Shown here: positions 6,481-14,559 of the stretch, one piece after another | Position numbering within the stretch: position 1 is the stretch's first letter | Layout: every line of letters begins with the position of its first letter | DNA from: Bacteroidetes bacterium UBA7368 | GTDB lineage: Bacteria > Bacteroidota > Rhodothermia > Rhodothermales > UBA10348 | Direction of reading: 5' to 3' | NCBI GenBank assembly: GCA_002469915.1 | Contig: DKOG01000227.1 | Location: forward strand, 1 to 15,817 | DNA: 15,817 nt | The notes under the pieces: model-generated | What the model was told of the DNA's origin: nothing | Database searches by the model: none | Seen by the model: the letters and a program-made list of their open reading frames with translations, nothing else | Translations under genes and position numbers: made by a program

Positions 6481-9400
6481 CTAAAAATCTAGTCCTACGC
6501 TTATGTAGGTACTTCTGTCGCCAAACGTGCGACCGTCAAACGGCCAGGCGAAGTCAAGCCGAACGGGATATCCAAGGAATAGCGTTCTGATTCCAAAACC
6601 GGTTCCTATTAAGACGTCATCGATCTTTCGCTTACTTGAGTTTTCAAGACTCGTCGATGTCCGTCCGCCCCAGATATTTCCAACATCTGCAAAGACTTGT
6701 CCTTGAATATTGTAGAGCGGAATGACGGGAATTGGACCAGGAAGAAGCGCGGCTACGAGTGGAAAACGAAACTCCGCGTTGATTAGTCCAAAGTTGGATC
6801 CATTGGCGGCGTTGATATCATATCCACGTAGAGGCATCACGGCTGTGGCGAAGACGAAATCGGTAACGTCCTCGAGTGGAAAACCATTTATATCATCAAA
6901 ATTACGGTTGAGCCAGTTCTGGACGCCAGACGTGTAGAAGACCTGCTTGTGTGACCCGAACGAGAATCCGGTTGAAAAGCGCATGGCCCAGGTGTAGCGT
7001 GCCTTTCCAAAAGAGCGGTACGTGCGAGCGTCGAAAAGAGCCGTACCAAAGGTGATACCGTTTCTAAAACCCAAGGGAGATCCCGAGAGGGAGACAGCCA
7101 TTCTGGATCCGTCAATCGGATGGGTGTATCCCGGAGTGGTGCTATCCTTGGTATAGGTGAGGCCCGGTATAAAAAGCGTGCGTGAGTTAGATGGGCGGGC
7201 TACATCGGTTACGTCGGCTTGATTTACGCCTACAAGGCCTATGCGGATATCGAGCCGTTGAAATTTGGAGAACGGAAGACTGGCTTCGAGGTAGCTGCCG
7301 TACTGTCGATATCGGTAATAGGTTGGATTATCGACCGTGAAGTCAGCAAGTAACCGGGACAAGTGAAAGGTAGAAAACGACCAGTCCACGCGGCGGGGAA
7401 GGTAGACATACGAGAACGTGTAGTCCGAATTGCGCAGATCAAGCAATAGGTTCGAGGACACGATCATCTTGTGATTGCCCAGCATATCGCTGAATACCAT
7501 TTGGGTCACTCCCTGAACGCCATAGAGCGCGTCATATCCAGCGGCACCATATACGATGTCAGGCGAAAAACGAAGTTTGTATCGCTGGGGAGCATATTCT
7601 CCATCATCATCCAGAATGGGAGCCGTCTGGATTCCCGGAAACGCTATGAATTCCGGATTGGGCACTAAACCGGTCTCACGTTTTAGTGCTTCGAAATCAA
7701 TGGTAACGCCTCGCGCAAAAGAATCGATGGGCAGATCAATGGATTCACGGCTGTCAAAAGAGAGCAGATTCCGGAGAGAGTCCACATTCATCCCTGGATC
7801 GATAAGTCCCTGCAGTGCAAGATGAACGGGTTTAGTTGGTTTGAGTCGATCGCGGCCACGAACATATGGTGTGCCGTCATTGGCATCTCTCAAGAAGGGA
7901 TTTCCCTCTAACCGAGCTCGTCCCGCGACGGCGAGCGCTGGAGCAACTCGGAAATCTGTTTGATCTACTCGTTGCGCCCACACATTTGGCATGAGTGGGT
8001 CGCGCGGCTGAGTACGCTCGAAGGGGCGCCGAAGGGTGTAAATAGATGGAGTACCCTCTTTGAGGGACACAACCGCAGCCAAATCACCACTGGTGGATAG
8101 AGCTACTTGCATCACGCCGATGTCTAAGTCGGTGAGCGGGCGCACGCGGCCGCTCACAAGATGCTTTTCATACAGGTTGGGGATGCCGTTTCGGTCACTT
8201 ACGAAGAGGACTAGACTTGGATCATTTCCAAATCGTGCACTACGGTCATCCCATGTCTCATCGTAGGTCAGGCGTCGCACGAATCGAGATCCAGGTTGCC
8301 ACACATAGAGATCACTTTGTTCAAATGTTTTCTCGAAAATGCGGGTTTCCTCGGCGGTGTGTCTGCGCAGTTCTGTGTCTGCACCTCGATCAGAATGAAA
8401 CACAATGGTTTCGCCATCTGGACTCCAAGAAGGTTCAAAGTCTCCAAAGACATCATCGGTCAGGTTCTGAAGCTGCTCGGTGTCGAGGTTGAATACATAA
8501 ATATCACTCTGTGTACCGTCGGTCGCGCTCATGGCTAAACGGCGTCCATCTGGATTCCAGGATAGGGACAGAATTTGCTGTAATCCGGGAGGTTCAACTT
8601 TACGTTGAACCTCCGAATTAACATTGACGATCACGATCGCATCGCGCCCCCCGCTTCTGGCCGCCACGGCCAATTCCCTACCGTCCGGGCTCCAGGCCAA
8701 ACCGGGAGTAAGTACCGGTAACGACTCAAAATCACGCGAGATCTGTCCCTGAATTAATCGCTTTTGGATCTCGCCATCGTCCGTATCGGCCAGATAAATA
8801 TCAAATAGCCCATTGGTCGAGGTCACATACGCCAGTTGGTCGCCAAGGGGAGAAAGAGCGGGACTGGTATTGTAAAACCCTTGTTCACGCGTGATAACGG
8901 GTCGTGCAACTTCATCCAAGGATTCTCGTGCGGTCACTTCCGGGAAATAGATTTCCCTCAGGGCTCGCTGCCAGCGGTCCGACAACTCATCTAGGTTCAA
9001 CCCGATGGATCGGTCTATGGCTTGCTCGACGGACCTTGCTGAGCGAAGGCGTCGAAGTATTTCAGCAACCTTTTCGTCACCATACTGCTCGGCGATGTAA
9101 TCCCACACACTTTGGCCACCTCGGTATGCGTAATACCCAAATAAAGAGCGCACGGGAGCTAGGTCATCTTCAAGGATGGCTTCGCGCACATACATGTCTG
9201 AATGCGTATCCCATCCGAGAGCCGCATATTCTGCTAAGCCTTCATTGAACCAGAGCGGAATACGCATTTTGGCGCCAGCCTGGATGAGCGACTGGATCGA
9301 TCCCCCGTAGTACACCTCATTGATAATCGCATGGACCAGTTCATGGTGAACGACCCGGCGAAAATCCCGATAATCACCCGAAAACGGAATAGCAATTCGG

Positions 9401-9762
9401 TTTTTGAAAAGCTCTGTCACGCCACCGATCCCGTCCGAATAGACGGGCAGATTGACGGCATTCGTTACCGCGAACTCACCGTGGTTGCGATAAATGATGA
9501 GTGGAATGCGCTCCTCTAGCTCTAACTCAAACAACTTCTCAAGCGAGACAAATGCTTCCTCGGCGGCGTGCGCTGCAAAATCTGCCAGGTACTCTCCCTC
9601 GTCATAGTAATACACGCGGAAGTGCTCTGACTGGAGGTAATACCATTCTTGCTCGCCGTAATGCACCTTGTTTTTCCCATACCGGAAGTATTGGGCATCC
9701 GCATCGCGAGCTGTTGGAGCCGCGAGGCACAGGAGTAATATGAGGGTATACAGGCGCTTCAT
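6481..9762 (-). CDS. Secreted zinc peptidase-like / TolB-like propeller / Omp85-type beta-barrel fusion
   Basis: Encodes 1093 residues from ATG 9762, chosen because a signal peptide starts there (MKRLYTLILLLCLAAP, probable cleavage after ADA near residue 23); the 40 codons upstream are hydrophilic. Residues about 45-275 look like a peptidase-MA-type gluzincin domain: HHELVH gives HExxH (His140, Glu141, His144), and WFNEGLAEY supplies Glu174 as likely third zinc ligand. Residues about 295-580 hold TolB/PD40-like blades (ALSPLGDQLAYVTS, LAWSPDGRELAVAA, LSWNPDGRRLAMSA, PSWSPDGETIVFHSD). Residues about 725-1093 form a BamA/TamA-like barrel with the loop-6 motif LRGYD (Arg979), NAEFRFPL, FADVGNIWG, YPVRLDFAWPF and a C-terminal phenylalanine (YISVGLDF). 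No POTRA repeats are apparent. It probably sits in the outer membrane with the other domains in the periplasm or outside. Whether it inserts proteins, moves a substrate or cleaves one is unknown. Confidence 0.88.
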   Translation of the reverse strand: MKRLYTLILLLCLAAPTARDADAQYFRYGKNKVHYGEQEWYYLQSEHFRVYYYDEGEYLADFAAHAAEEAFVSLEKLFELELEERIPLIIYRNHGEFAVTNAVNLPVYSDGIGGVTELFKNRIAIPFSGDYRDFRRVVHHELVHAIINEVYYGGSIQSLIQAGAKMRIPLWFNEGLAEYAALGWDTHSDMYVREAILEDDLAPVRSLFGYYAYRGGQSVWDYIAEQYGDEKVAEILRRLRSARSVEQAIDRSIGLNLDELSDRWQRALREIYFPEVTARESLDEVARPVITREQGFYNTSPALSPLGDQLAYVTSTNGLFDIYLADTDDGEIQKRLIQGQISRDFESLPVLTPGLAWSPDGRELAVAARSGGRDAIVIVNVNSEVQRKVEPPGLQQILSLSWNPDGRRLAMSATDGTQSDIYVFNLDTEQLQNLTDDVFGDFEPSWSPDGETIVFHSDRGADTELRRHTAEETRIFEKTFEQSDLYVWQPGSRFVRRLTYDETWDDRSARFGNDPSLVLFVSDRNGIPNLYEKHLVSGRVRPLTDLDIGVMQVALSTSGDLAAVVSLKEGTPSIYTLRRPFERTQPRDPLMPNVWAQRVDQTDFRVAPALAVAGRARLEGNPFLRDANDGTPYVRGRDRLKPTKPVHLALQGLIDPGMNVDSLRNLLSFDSRESIDLPIDSFARGVTIDFEALKRETGLVPNPEFIAFPGIQTAPILDDDGEYAPQRYKLRFSPDIVYGAAGYDALYGVQGVTQMVFSDMLGNHKMIVSSNLLLDLRNSDYTFSYVYLPRRVDWSFSTFHLSRLLADFTVDNPTYYRYRQYGSYLEASLPFSKFQRLDIRIGLVGVNQADVTDVARPSNSRTLFIPGLTYTKDSTTPGYTHPIDGSRMAVSLSGSPLGFRNGITFGTALFDARTYRSFGKARYTWAMRFSTGFSFGSHKQVFYTSGVQNWLNRNFDDINGFPLEDVTDFVFATAVMPLRGYDINAANGSNFGLINAEFRFPLVAALLPGPIPVIPLYNIQGQVFADVGNIWGGRTSTSLENSSKRKIDDVLIGTGFGIRTLFLGYPVRLDFAWPFDGRTFGDRSTYISVGLDF

Positions 9763-9989
9763 TCGATCCAAACCCCTGCTAAAAGGGATTGGATCCCAAA
9801 GTACAGCCGAACACGAGTTGAAAATGGGTAAAAAATCAATCCGGACAGGGTGAAGCTTTCGTTTTTCCAAGAAGTGAACCAATCGGTATGAGACTCGAAA
9901 GTGTACCGACTATTTCACATCACACTTTTTTTGCGGATTCCATTCAACTACATTCACACTCTCTGTAACTAGAACGAGTCGTGGAATTG
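9763..9989. promoter_or_regulatory. Divergent intergenic region between the barrel-fusion gene and the DUF1080 operon
   Basis: These 227 bases separate two divergent start codons, so promoters for both directions are expected here. On the plus strand TTTG at 9930-9933 and TACATTCA at 9949-9956 form a weak Bacteroidota-like pair (four of six fixed -7 bases, 15-base gap) about 33 bases before the ATG at 9990. No exact TAnnTTTG was found for the minus strand gene. No clear operator repeat was seen. Confidence 0.35.
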
Positions 9990-11438
9990 ATGAACCGCTT
10001 CTGTCCCCGAATATTATCCGCCTGCTTCGTCTTGATACTGTTTATGGCCCCAGTGGCCAACGGTCAGGACATGATAGAACACCCGCTTACGGATCTAGAT
10101 GGTTTCCAGGCACCCGCCGATAACTGGCGCATTGTTGGAGCGATAGAGGCCGACCGCCATGGCGTTGCTGACATTCAGACGACCGATGGAGACGGCATTC
10201 TACTCAATATGCCGTCTGATGGGGTACGAGAAAACCTGTTCACTATGTGGGAGCATGGGGATATTGAGCTTTCATTTGAGTTCATGATGCCCAAGGGTTC
10301 TAATTCAGGTGTATATCTACAAGGTCGATACGAAATTCAGCTCTTTGATAGTTGGGGCGTACCGAATCCGACGTATTCCGATGCTGGTGGTATTTACCAG
10401 CGATGGGATCCAGCGCGCAATGAAGGTGAGCGCGGATATCAGGGCCATCCACCCAGTATGAATGTGAGTCGGGCACCTGGGTTGTGGCAGGATTTCTACA
10501 TCCTATTTCAGGCTCCTCGATTTGATGCAGAAGGCCGAAAGGTTTCCAATGCCAAGATGGTTAAGGTTGCTCAAAATGGGGTTGTCATTCATGAGAATGT
10601 AGAGCTCACCGGTCCCACCCGTGCGGCTGGGTTTTCGGATGAGCAGGCGCTTGCCCCCATCATGATTCAGGGCGATCATGGTCCCGTAGCGCTAAGAAAC
10701 ATCCGATACAATCTCCATTTACCCGCGGCTGCCGAGGATGAGAAACCACCTCGTTTTGTGCCGGCCATCCATGTGGAGCCCACCTCAGAAGCAGAGGTTA
10801 TTCGAGGGTTTGTGAACCATGATGGTGCAAAGAAGACGCGAACCATTTCGGTGGGCGATCCCGATGGGGTCCATTACGTGATGGACTCTGCGCAAGGCGC
10901 CGTGCTGTACGCTTGGAAAGGGAGATTTATTGAGACCACGGATATGTGGCACAGCAGAGGCACACAGCAGTTAGCCGTTCCAAGAGGTAGTGTGCTGACT
11001 TTTTCTGGGAGGCCTGCTGTAGCGCGTCTTGAGTCCGACAGTATTGTCTGGCCAGACAGCATGGGGGCTGATTATGTCTTCAAGGGATACGATTTGGATG
11101 CGGATAGTCGTCCATCTTTTCATTACACCATGAGCGATGTAACGATCACAGATCGACTGCTGCCCGGAGATAATGGACGGCAATTGGAACGAGAAATAGT
11201 GGTATCAGGTGATGATTCCGGGTCTTCAGAAATTTGGGTTCTTGTTGCCGCCGCTACAACGATTTCCGAAGGTGATGATGGGGTCTTCAGGATGGAAGGC
11301 AATACCTACTATCTGGAACTCCTCGACTCCGGTGGTGGCGAGGCCATCATCCGCGCCTTAGATGAAGGCGAAGAGCTTCTTGTCCCTGTTTCACTCAGCG
11401 ACGGTTCTGCAACCGTTCGCTATGCTTTGATTTGGTGA
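9990..11438 (+). CDS. Secreted DUF1080 (3-keto-disaccharide hydrolase-like) protein with extra C-terminal domain
   Basis: Encodes 482 residues from ATG 9990; an in-frame GTG at 9981 adds three residues. A signal peptide (hydrophobic run CFVLILFMAPVA, cleavage after ANG near residue 25) sends it to the periplasm or beyond. An LSAC string near residue 12 lies before the hydrophobic core and is not a credible lipobox. Residues about 34-240 match DUF1080/3-keto-disaccharide hydrolase, a laminin-G-like jelly roll: GDIELSFEFMMPKGSNSGVY, GRYEIQLFDSWG, DAGGIYQRWDP, LWQDFYILFQAPRFD and a final APIMIQGDHGPVALRNI. Characterised relatives cleave 3-keto glycosides; others are only predicted hydrolases. 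Residues about 275-482 form a second, probably beta-rich domain that I cannot name (ISVGDPDGVHYVMD, then a YAWKGRF/DMWHSRG segment). The stop is 4 bases before the next gene, so the two are almost certainly one operon. Confidence 0.85.
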   Translation: MNRFCPRILSACFVLILFMAPVANGQDMIEHPLTDLDGFQAPADNWRIVGAIEADRHGVADIQTTDGDGILLNMPSDGVRENLFTMWEHGDIELSFEFMMPKGSNSGVYLQGRYEIQLFDSWGVPNPTYSDAGGIYQRWDPARNEGERGYQGHPPSMNVSRAPGLWQDFYILFQAPRFDAEGRKVSNAKMVKVAQNGVVIHENVELTGPTRAAGFSDEQALAPIMIQGDHGPVALRNIRYNLHLPAAAEDEKPPRFVPAIHVEPTSEAEVIRGFVNHDGAKKTRTISVGDPDGVHYVMDSAQGAVLYAWKGRFIETTDMWHSRGTQQLAVPRGSVLTFSGRPAVARLESDSIVWPDSMGADYVFKGYDLDADSRPSFHYTMSDVTITDRLLPGDNGRQLEREIVVSGDDSGSSEIWVLVAAATTISEGDDGVFRMEGNTYYLELLDSGGGEAIIRALDEGEELLVPVSLSDGSATVRYALIW

Positions 11439-11442
11439 TGTC

Positions 11443-13443
11443 ATGAACTACCTATCTAAACAAATGGCAGATATGACTCGCCCTGCTCTGCTTGTCCTTG
11501 TCTCCTTCCTATATGTTTCTTCAGCGTGGGCTCAAGTCCCGAAAGGAGAGGCGGATTACTACAAGATTGTAACGCTCCCTATACCCGAAAACGTGATACT
11601 TGAAGTCGGGGGTATGGATGTATTGCCCGATGGCCAGTTGGCCGTATCGACTCGAAGAGGAGATGTTTGGCTGATTAAAAACCCATACATGAGTGGACGC
11701 AAGCGACCCGAGTTCAAGCGTTTCGCACATGGTCTGCACGAAGCTCTGGGGCTGGCCTATCGGGACGGCGCTTTCTATACATCGCAGCGCAGCGAGTTAA
11801 CCCGTTTAAAAGACATGAACGGAGACGGCCGGGCCGATCTATATGAAACGGTTTATAGCTGGCCGCTCGAAGGCAATTACCATGAGTATTCCTTCGGCCC
11901 TCTGATCAAAGACGATGGTACGATGATCGTAACGCTTAATCTAGCGTGGATTGGGTATGGGGCCAGCCTTTCCAAATGGAGAGGATGGATGTTGGAGATC
12001 TCACCCGATGGTGACATGACACCTATTGCGACTGGAATGCGTTCACCGGCCGGTTTTGGATTCAACATGGAAGGGGACGTTTTCTATGGAGAGAATCAAG
12101 GTGACTGGATCGGCTCCGGATACATCACTCATGTAGAGAAAGGGGACTTTGTCGGTAACCCACAAGGTCTCAAATGGACTCACTTACCCGAGTCTCCGCT
12201 CTCATTGAGGCCAGAAGATGTACCTGATTCAGGTAAACCTATGGTTGAAGTTGCGCCGGACGTACCTGATCTCAAAATGCCAGCCGTGTGGCTACCGCAT
12301 ACGCTGATGGGTGTCTCGACCTCGGATATTCTAGCTGATAATACCAAAGGTGGATTCGGTCCGTTTGCTGGTCAGCTGTTCGTCGGAGATCAGGGGCAGA
12401 GTCGGGTTATGCGCGTGTTTTTGGAAAAAGTGAACGGCGTGTATCAGGGTGCTGCATTTCCGTTTCGTGAGGGTTTTTCCTCCGGAGTATTACGTATGGT
12501 CTGGGGAAAAGACCATTCCATGTTTGTGGGCATGACCAGCCGCGGATGGGGGTCCACAGGACGGTCTCCTTATGGGCTACAACGGCTTGAGTGGACGGGT
12601 GAAATGCCTTTTGAAGTCCATTCAGTTGAAGCTCGACCTGACGGATTCGAACTCACCTTTACTAAGCCCATTGATCGTAGTATTGCTGCCGATCCAGCGT
12701 CCTACCACGTCACAGGGTTTACCTATCAGTACCACAGTACGTACGGCAGTCCGATTACGAATCAGGAAACGAGTGAGATACAGGGCGTTTCGGTATCAGA
12801 AGATGGCCTAAGCGCACGTATTGCCGTGAGTGGTTTGCGAAAAGGGTATATCCACGAGTTAAAACTGACGAGTCTTCGCTCGGAAGGCGGTGATGCATTG
12901 CTACACGACGTAGCCTATTACACGTTAAACGAAATCCCCGGTGGTCCCAAAATGACCGTTAAAGCGAGCCAAAATGATCGTGCTCGGACCGATGAAAGCT
13001 CCTCTTCAATGGTGGCTTCTGCCCAACCAAAGCGGATGACGACGATGCCCGAAGATTGGACCAATGGCCCGGATGCCACCATCACTATTGGTACCGAACC
13101 TGGTCTGCAATTTGATTTACCGGCCTTTGATGTTCAGGCAGGAAGTCGGCTCAAGCTCATTTTTGATAACGACGACGACATGATGCATAATCTACTCGTC
13201 GTACAGCCTGGTTCGGCAGACAAGGTGGGAGAGCAGGCCATAGCGCTTGGGCTCGAGGGGCCTAATCGGAGCTACATACCAGATCTGGAGGAGGTGCTTT
13301 TCCATACCGTATTACTCGAACCCGATTCAAAGGAAACGATCTATTTCACCGTACCTGAAACACCGGGAGAGTACGTGTATCTATGCTCTTTCCCGGGACA
13401 CGCCTTCACGATGCGGGGCGTTATGCGAGTCGTTGAACGGTAG
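11443..13443 (+). CDS. Sugar dehydrogenase-like beta-propeller fused to C-terminal azurin-type cupredoxin
   Basis: Encodes 666 residues from ATG 11443, with Met8 and Met11 as other possible starts. A signal peptide ends at WAQ near residue 30. Residues about 40-385 form a propeller like PQQ-dependent glucose/sorbosone dehydrogenases: GGMDVLPDGQLAVSTRRGDVW, the calcium-loop-like DMNGDGRADLYE (124-135), NYHEYSFGPLIKDDG with His147 as a candidate catalytic base, GMRSPAGFGFN and FVGDQGQSRVMRV. Residues about 390-500 form a beta domain resembling an Ig-like linker, then a Ser-rich linker (515-540). The last 125 residues are a type 1 copper domain: His582 in MMHNLLV, then Cys648, His653 and Met657 in YLCSFPGHAFTMRG, the C+5 and C+9 spacing of azurin. 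All four copper ligands are present. The fusion suggests electrons from sugar oxidation pass to an attached blue copper centre. PQQ or other cofactor use is not provable here. Confidence 0.87.
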   Translation: MNYLSKQMADMTRPALLVLVSFLYVSSAWAQVPKGEADYYKIVTLPIPENVILEVGGMDVLPDGQLAVSTRRGDVWLIKNPYMSGRKRPEFKRFAHGLHEALGLAYRDGAFYTSQRSELTRLKDMNGDGRADLYETVYSWPLEGNYHEYSFGPLIKDDGTMIVTLNLAWIGYGASLSKWRGWMLEISPDGDMTPIATGMRSPAGFGFNMEGDVFYGENQGDWIGSGYITHVEKGDFVGNPQGLKWTHLPESPLSLRPEDVPDSGKPMVEVAPDVPDLKMPAVWLPHTLMGVSTSDILADNTKGGFGPFAGQLFVGDQGQSRVMRVFLEKVNGVYQGAAFPFREGFSSGVLRMVWGKDHSMFVGMTSRGWGSTGRSPYGLQRLEWTGEMPFEVHSVEARPDGFELTFTKPIDRSIAADPASYHVTGFTYQYHSTYGSPITNQETSEIQGVSVSEDGLSARIAVSGLRKGYIHELKLTSLRSEGGDALLHDVAYYTLNEIPGGPKMTVKASQNDRARTDESSSSMVASAQPKRMTTMPEDWTNGPDATITIGTEPGLQFDLPAFDVQAGSRLKLIFDNDDDMMHNLLVVQPGSADKVGEQAIALGLEGPNRSYIPDLEEVLFHTVLLEPDSKETIYFTVPETPGEYVYLCSFPGHAFTMRGVMRVVER

Positions 13444-13463
13444 AGATTCAGGGCAACGGTCAA

Positions 13464-13485
13464 AAGAGACTATTGCGCGTCTCTT
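13464..13485 (-). terminator. Weak candidate terminator at the end of the five-repeat gene
   Basis: AAGAGAC (13464-13470) and GTCTCTT (13479-13485) form a 7-bp stem with an 8-base loop. On the minus strand the stem runs into TTTTG just after the stop codon of the repeat protein, a modest intrinsic terminator that overlaps the 3' end of the gene. Only 26 bases separate the two convergent stops. Confidence 0.35.
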
Positions 13486-14423
13486 CCAAAAAGCATGCGC
13501 CAGCGGACTTCGTCCACGGTACGCGTTTGATTCCTCCCGTCTGAATCCTCGTAGCTTTCTAGTAATTCTTCCACATCGCGAATTACGAACAAAGGGTACC
13601 AATCATCGGCGCTATACTGGTTAAACTTGTCGTCAATTTGACTCATGTCATCAATGCGTCGAGCTTGGAACTCCATTGGGAAAGGATCTTCACCAATGGG
13701 TTGTTGAAACAGTGTTCTGTAGGCTTCATTCTCGTCCTGAAAGAGGAACATCGGCTCCCAGCCGTCTTGACCATGTTCGTTGTAGAGATCATCGATCTGC
13801 TTGGGGTTGAACGTCGTTTTTGCCATGAAACGAACCGTCCGCTCCGTGTTATCCGGATCGCGGGCGAATAACATTCGGTGCTCGCTAAGGCCCTTCACGA
13901 CGAACAGCGGATACCATCCATCAACAGAAAGCTGATTGAACTTGTCATCTACCTCCCGTCCCTCGCCGAGTAGAATGGCCCGGTATTCGAGGTTGTTGAC
14001 ATCATCTTGCGGATCTCGTTCCATGATCAGTCGCCAATTCTGATTCAGCGCGCCCGTTCGAAATACGAATCGAGGAAACCAGCCATCCTTAGCCATTTTG
14101 TTGAAGGTATCGTCGATTTCTTTGCCGGATCCGATCACTTCCGCTTTGTATTCCAGATCATAAATTCGCTCGTCTTCATCGCGCTCCCGTTCGTAAATCA
14201 AGCGCGCATCACCTTGGAATTTGAGTACAAATCGGGGGTACCAACCGTCTTCGGCCAGCTCATTCATGGAGTCGTCGATATCTCGATCAGAACTCACCTT
14301 GATGGCGCGATACTGTAAGCCGTCAAGGAGGGTATTTGCCACAAATCCAGTTGATCCGATGGCAAGCATACCTATCAGGAACAGCGATATAACGGGGCGA
14401 ACAGCGGGAAGGATGCGTTTCAT
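13470..14423 (-). CDS. Exported protein of five DUF4177-like repeats
   Basis: Encodes 317 residues from ATG 14423; the frame is open to 14510 but the sequence before MKRILPAVRP does not look like a signal. The hydrophobic segment at residues 10-28 (VISLFLIGMLAIGSTG) is a signal peptide or an uncleaved anchor; there is no cysteine for lipidation. The rest is five consecutive units of 52-55 residues (about 36-81, 90-137, 145-189, 197-242, 250-315), each with an aromatic start such as LEYRA, an IDD-x-x-N core, a DGW-x-P-x-F turn and often a closing R-x-L-(3)-RD. This pattern resembles the small DUF4177 domain, normally found singly in short proteins. The fifth unit has a longer acidic insert before its last strand. 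The function is unknown; I infer a periplasmic or membrane-tethered binding or scaffold protein. It converges with the cupredoxin fusion gene and diverges from the sortilin-like gene. Confidence 0.78.
   Translation of the reverse strand: MKRILPAVRPVISLFLIGMLAIGSTGFVANTLLDGLQYRAIKVSSDRDIDDSMNELAEDGWYPRFVLKFQGDARLIYERERDEDERIYDLEYKAEVIGSGKEIDDTFNKMAKDGWFPRFVFRTGALNQNWRLIMERDPQDDVNNLEYRAILLGEGREVDDKFNQLSVDGWYPLFVVKGLSEHRMLFARDPDNTERTVRFMAKTTFNPKQIDDLYNEHGQDGWEPMFLFQDENEAYRTLFQQPIGEDPFPMEFQARRIDDMSQIDDKFNQYSADDWYPLFVIRDVEELLESYEDSDGRNQTRTVDEVRWRMLFGRDAQ
13479..14318 (-). repeat. Five tandem degenerate protein-coding repeats
   Basis: In transcription order the units lie at about 14318-14181, 14156-14013, 13991-13857, 13835-13698 and 13676-13479. 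The period is 156-165 bases. They are recognisable at protein level by IDD and DGW-x-P-x-F but well diverged in DNA, so they look like old internal duplications and not a recently expanded array. Confidence 0.75.
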
Positions 14424-14559
14424 GAGGAGAGAAGAGTTGTTAACAGAGGGGAAGTCATGTGGCATTCTACTATAAATCAGGCACATGTTCAACAATGACT
14501 GAGTCAGCACGGTTGATTACATTGAGGGCTCATGCATCCTTCCAACGCATATTGCTGAC
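14424..14559. promoter_or_regulatory. Divergent intergenic region upstream of the repeat-protein and sortilin-like genes
   Basis: These 136 bases separate two divergent starts and must hold both promoters unless they lie inside the genes. No exact TAnnTTTG was found on either strand; TACATTGA at 14518-14525 on the plus strand matches four of the six fixed bases. The purine-rich run AGGAGAGAAGAG lies on the plus strand, so it is not a ribosome-binding site for the minus-strand gene. Confidence 0.25.

Noticed and set aside
10014..10028. LSAC string as a lipobox in the DUF1080 protein
   Set aside because: The cysteine comes before the hydrophobic core of the signal, whereas a lipobox follows it; the standard cleavage site after ANG fits better.
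13247..13624. 125-codon plus-strand frame across the cupredoxin gene end
   Set aside because: It is out of frame with the copper-binding motif and antisense to the repeat protein, so it is a shadow of two supported genes.
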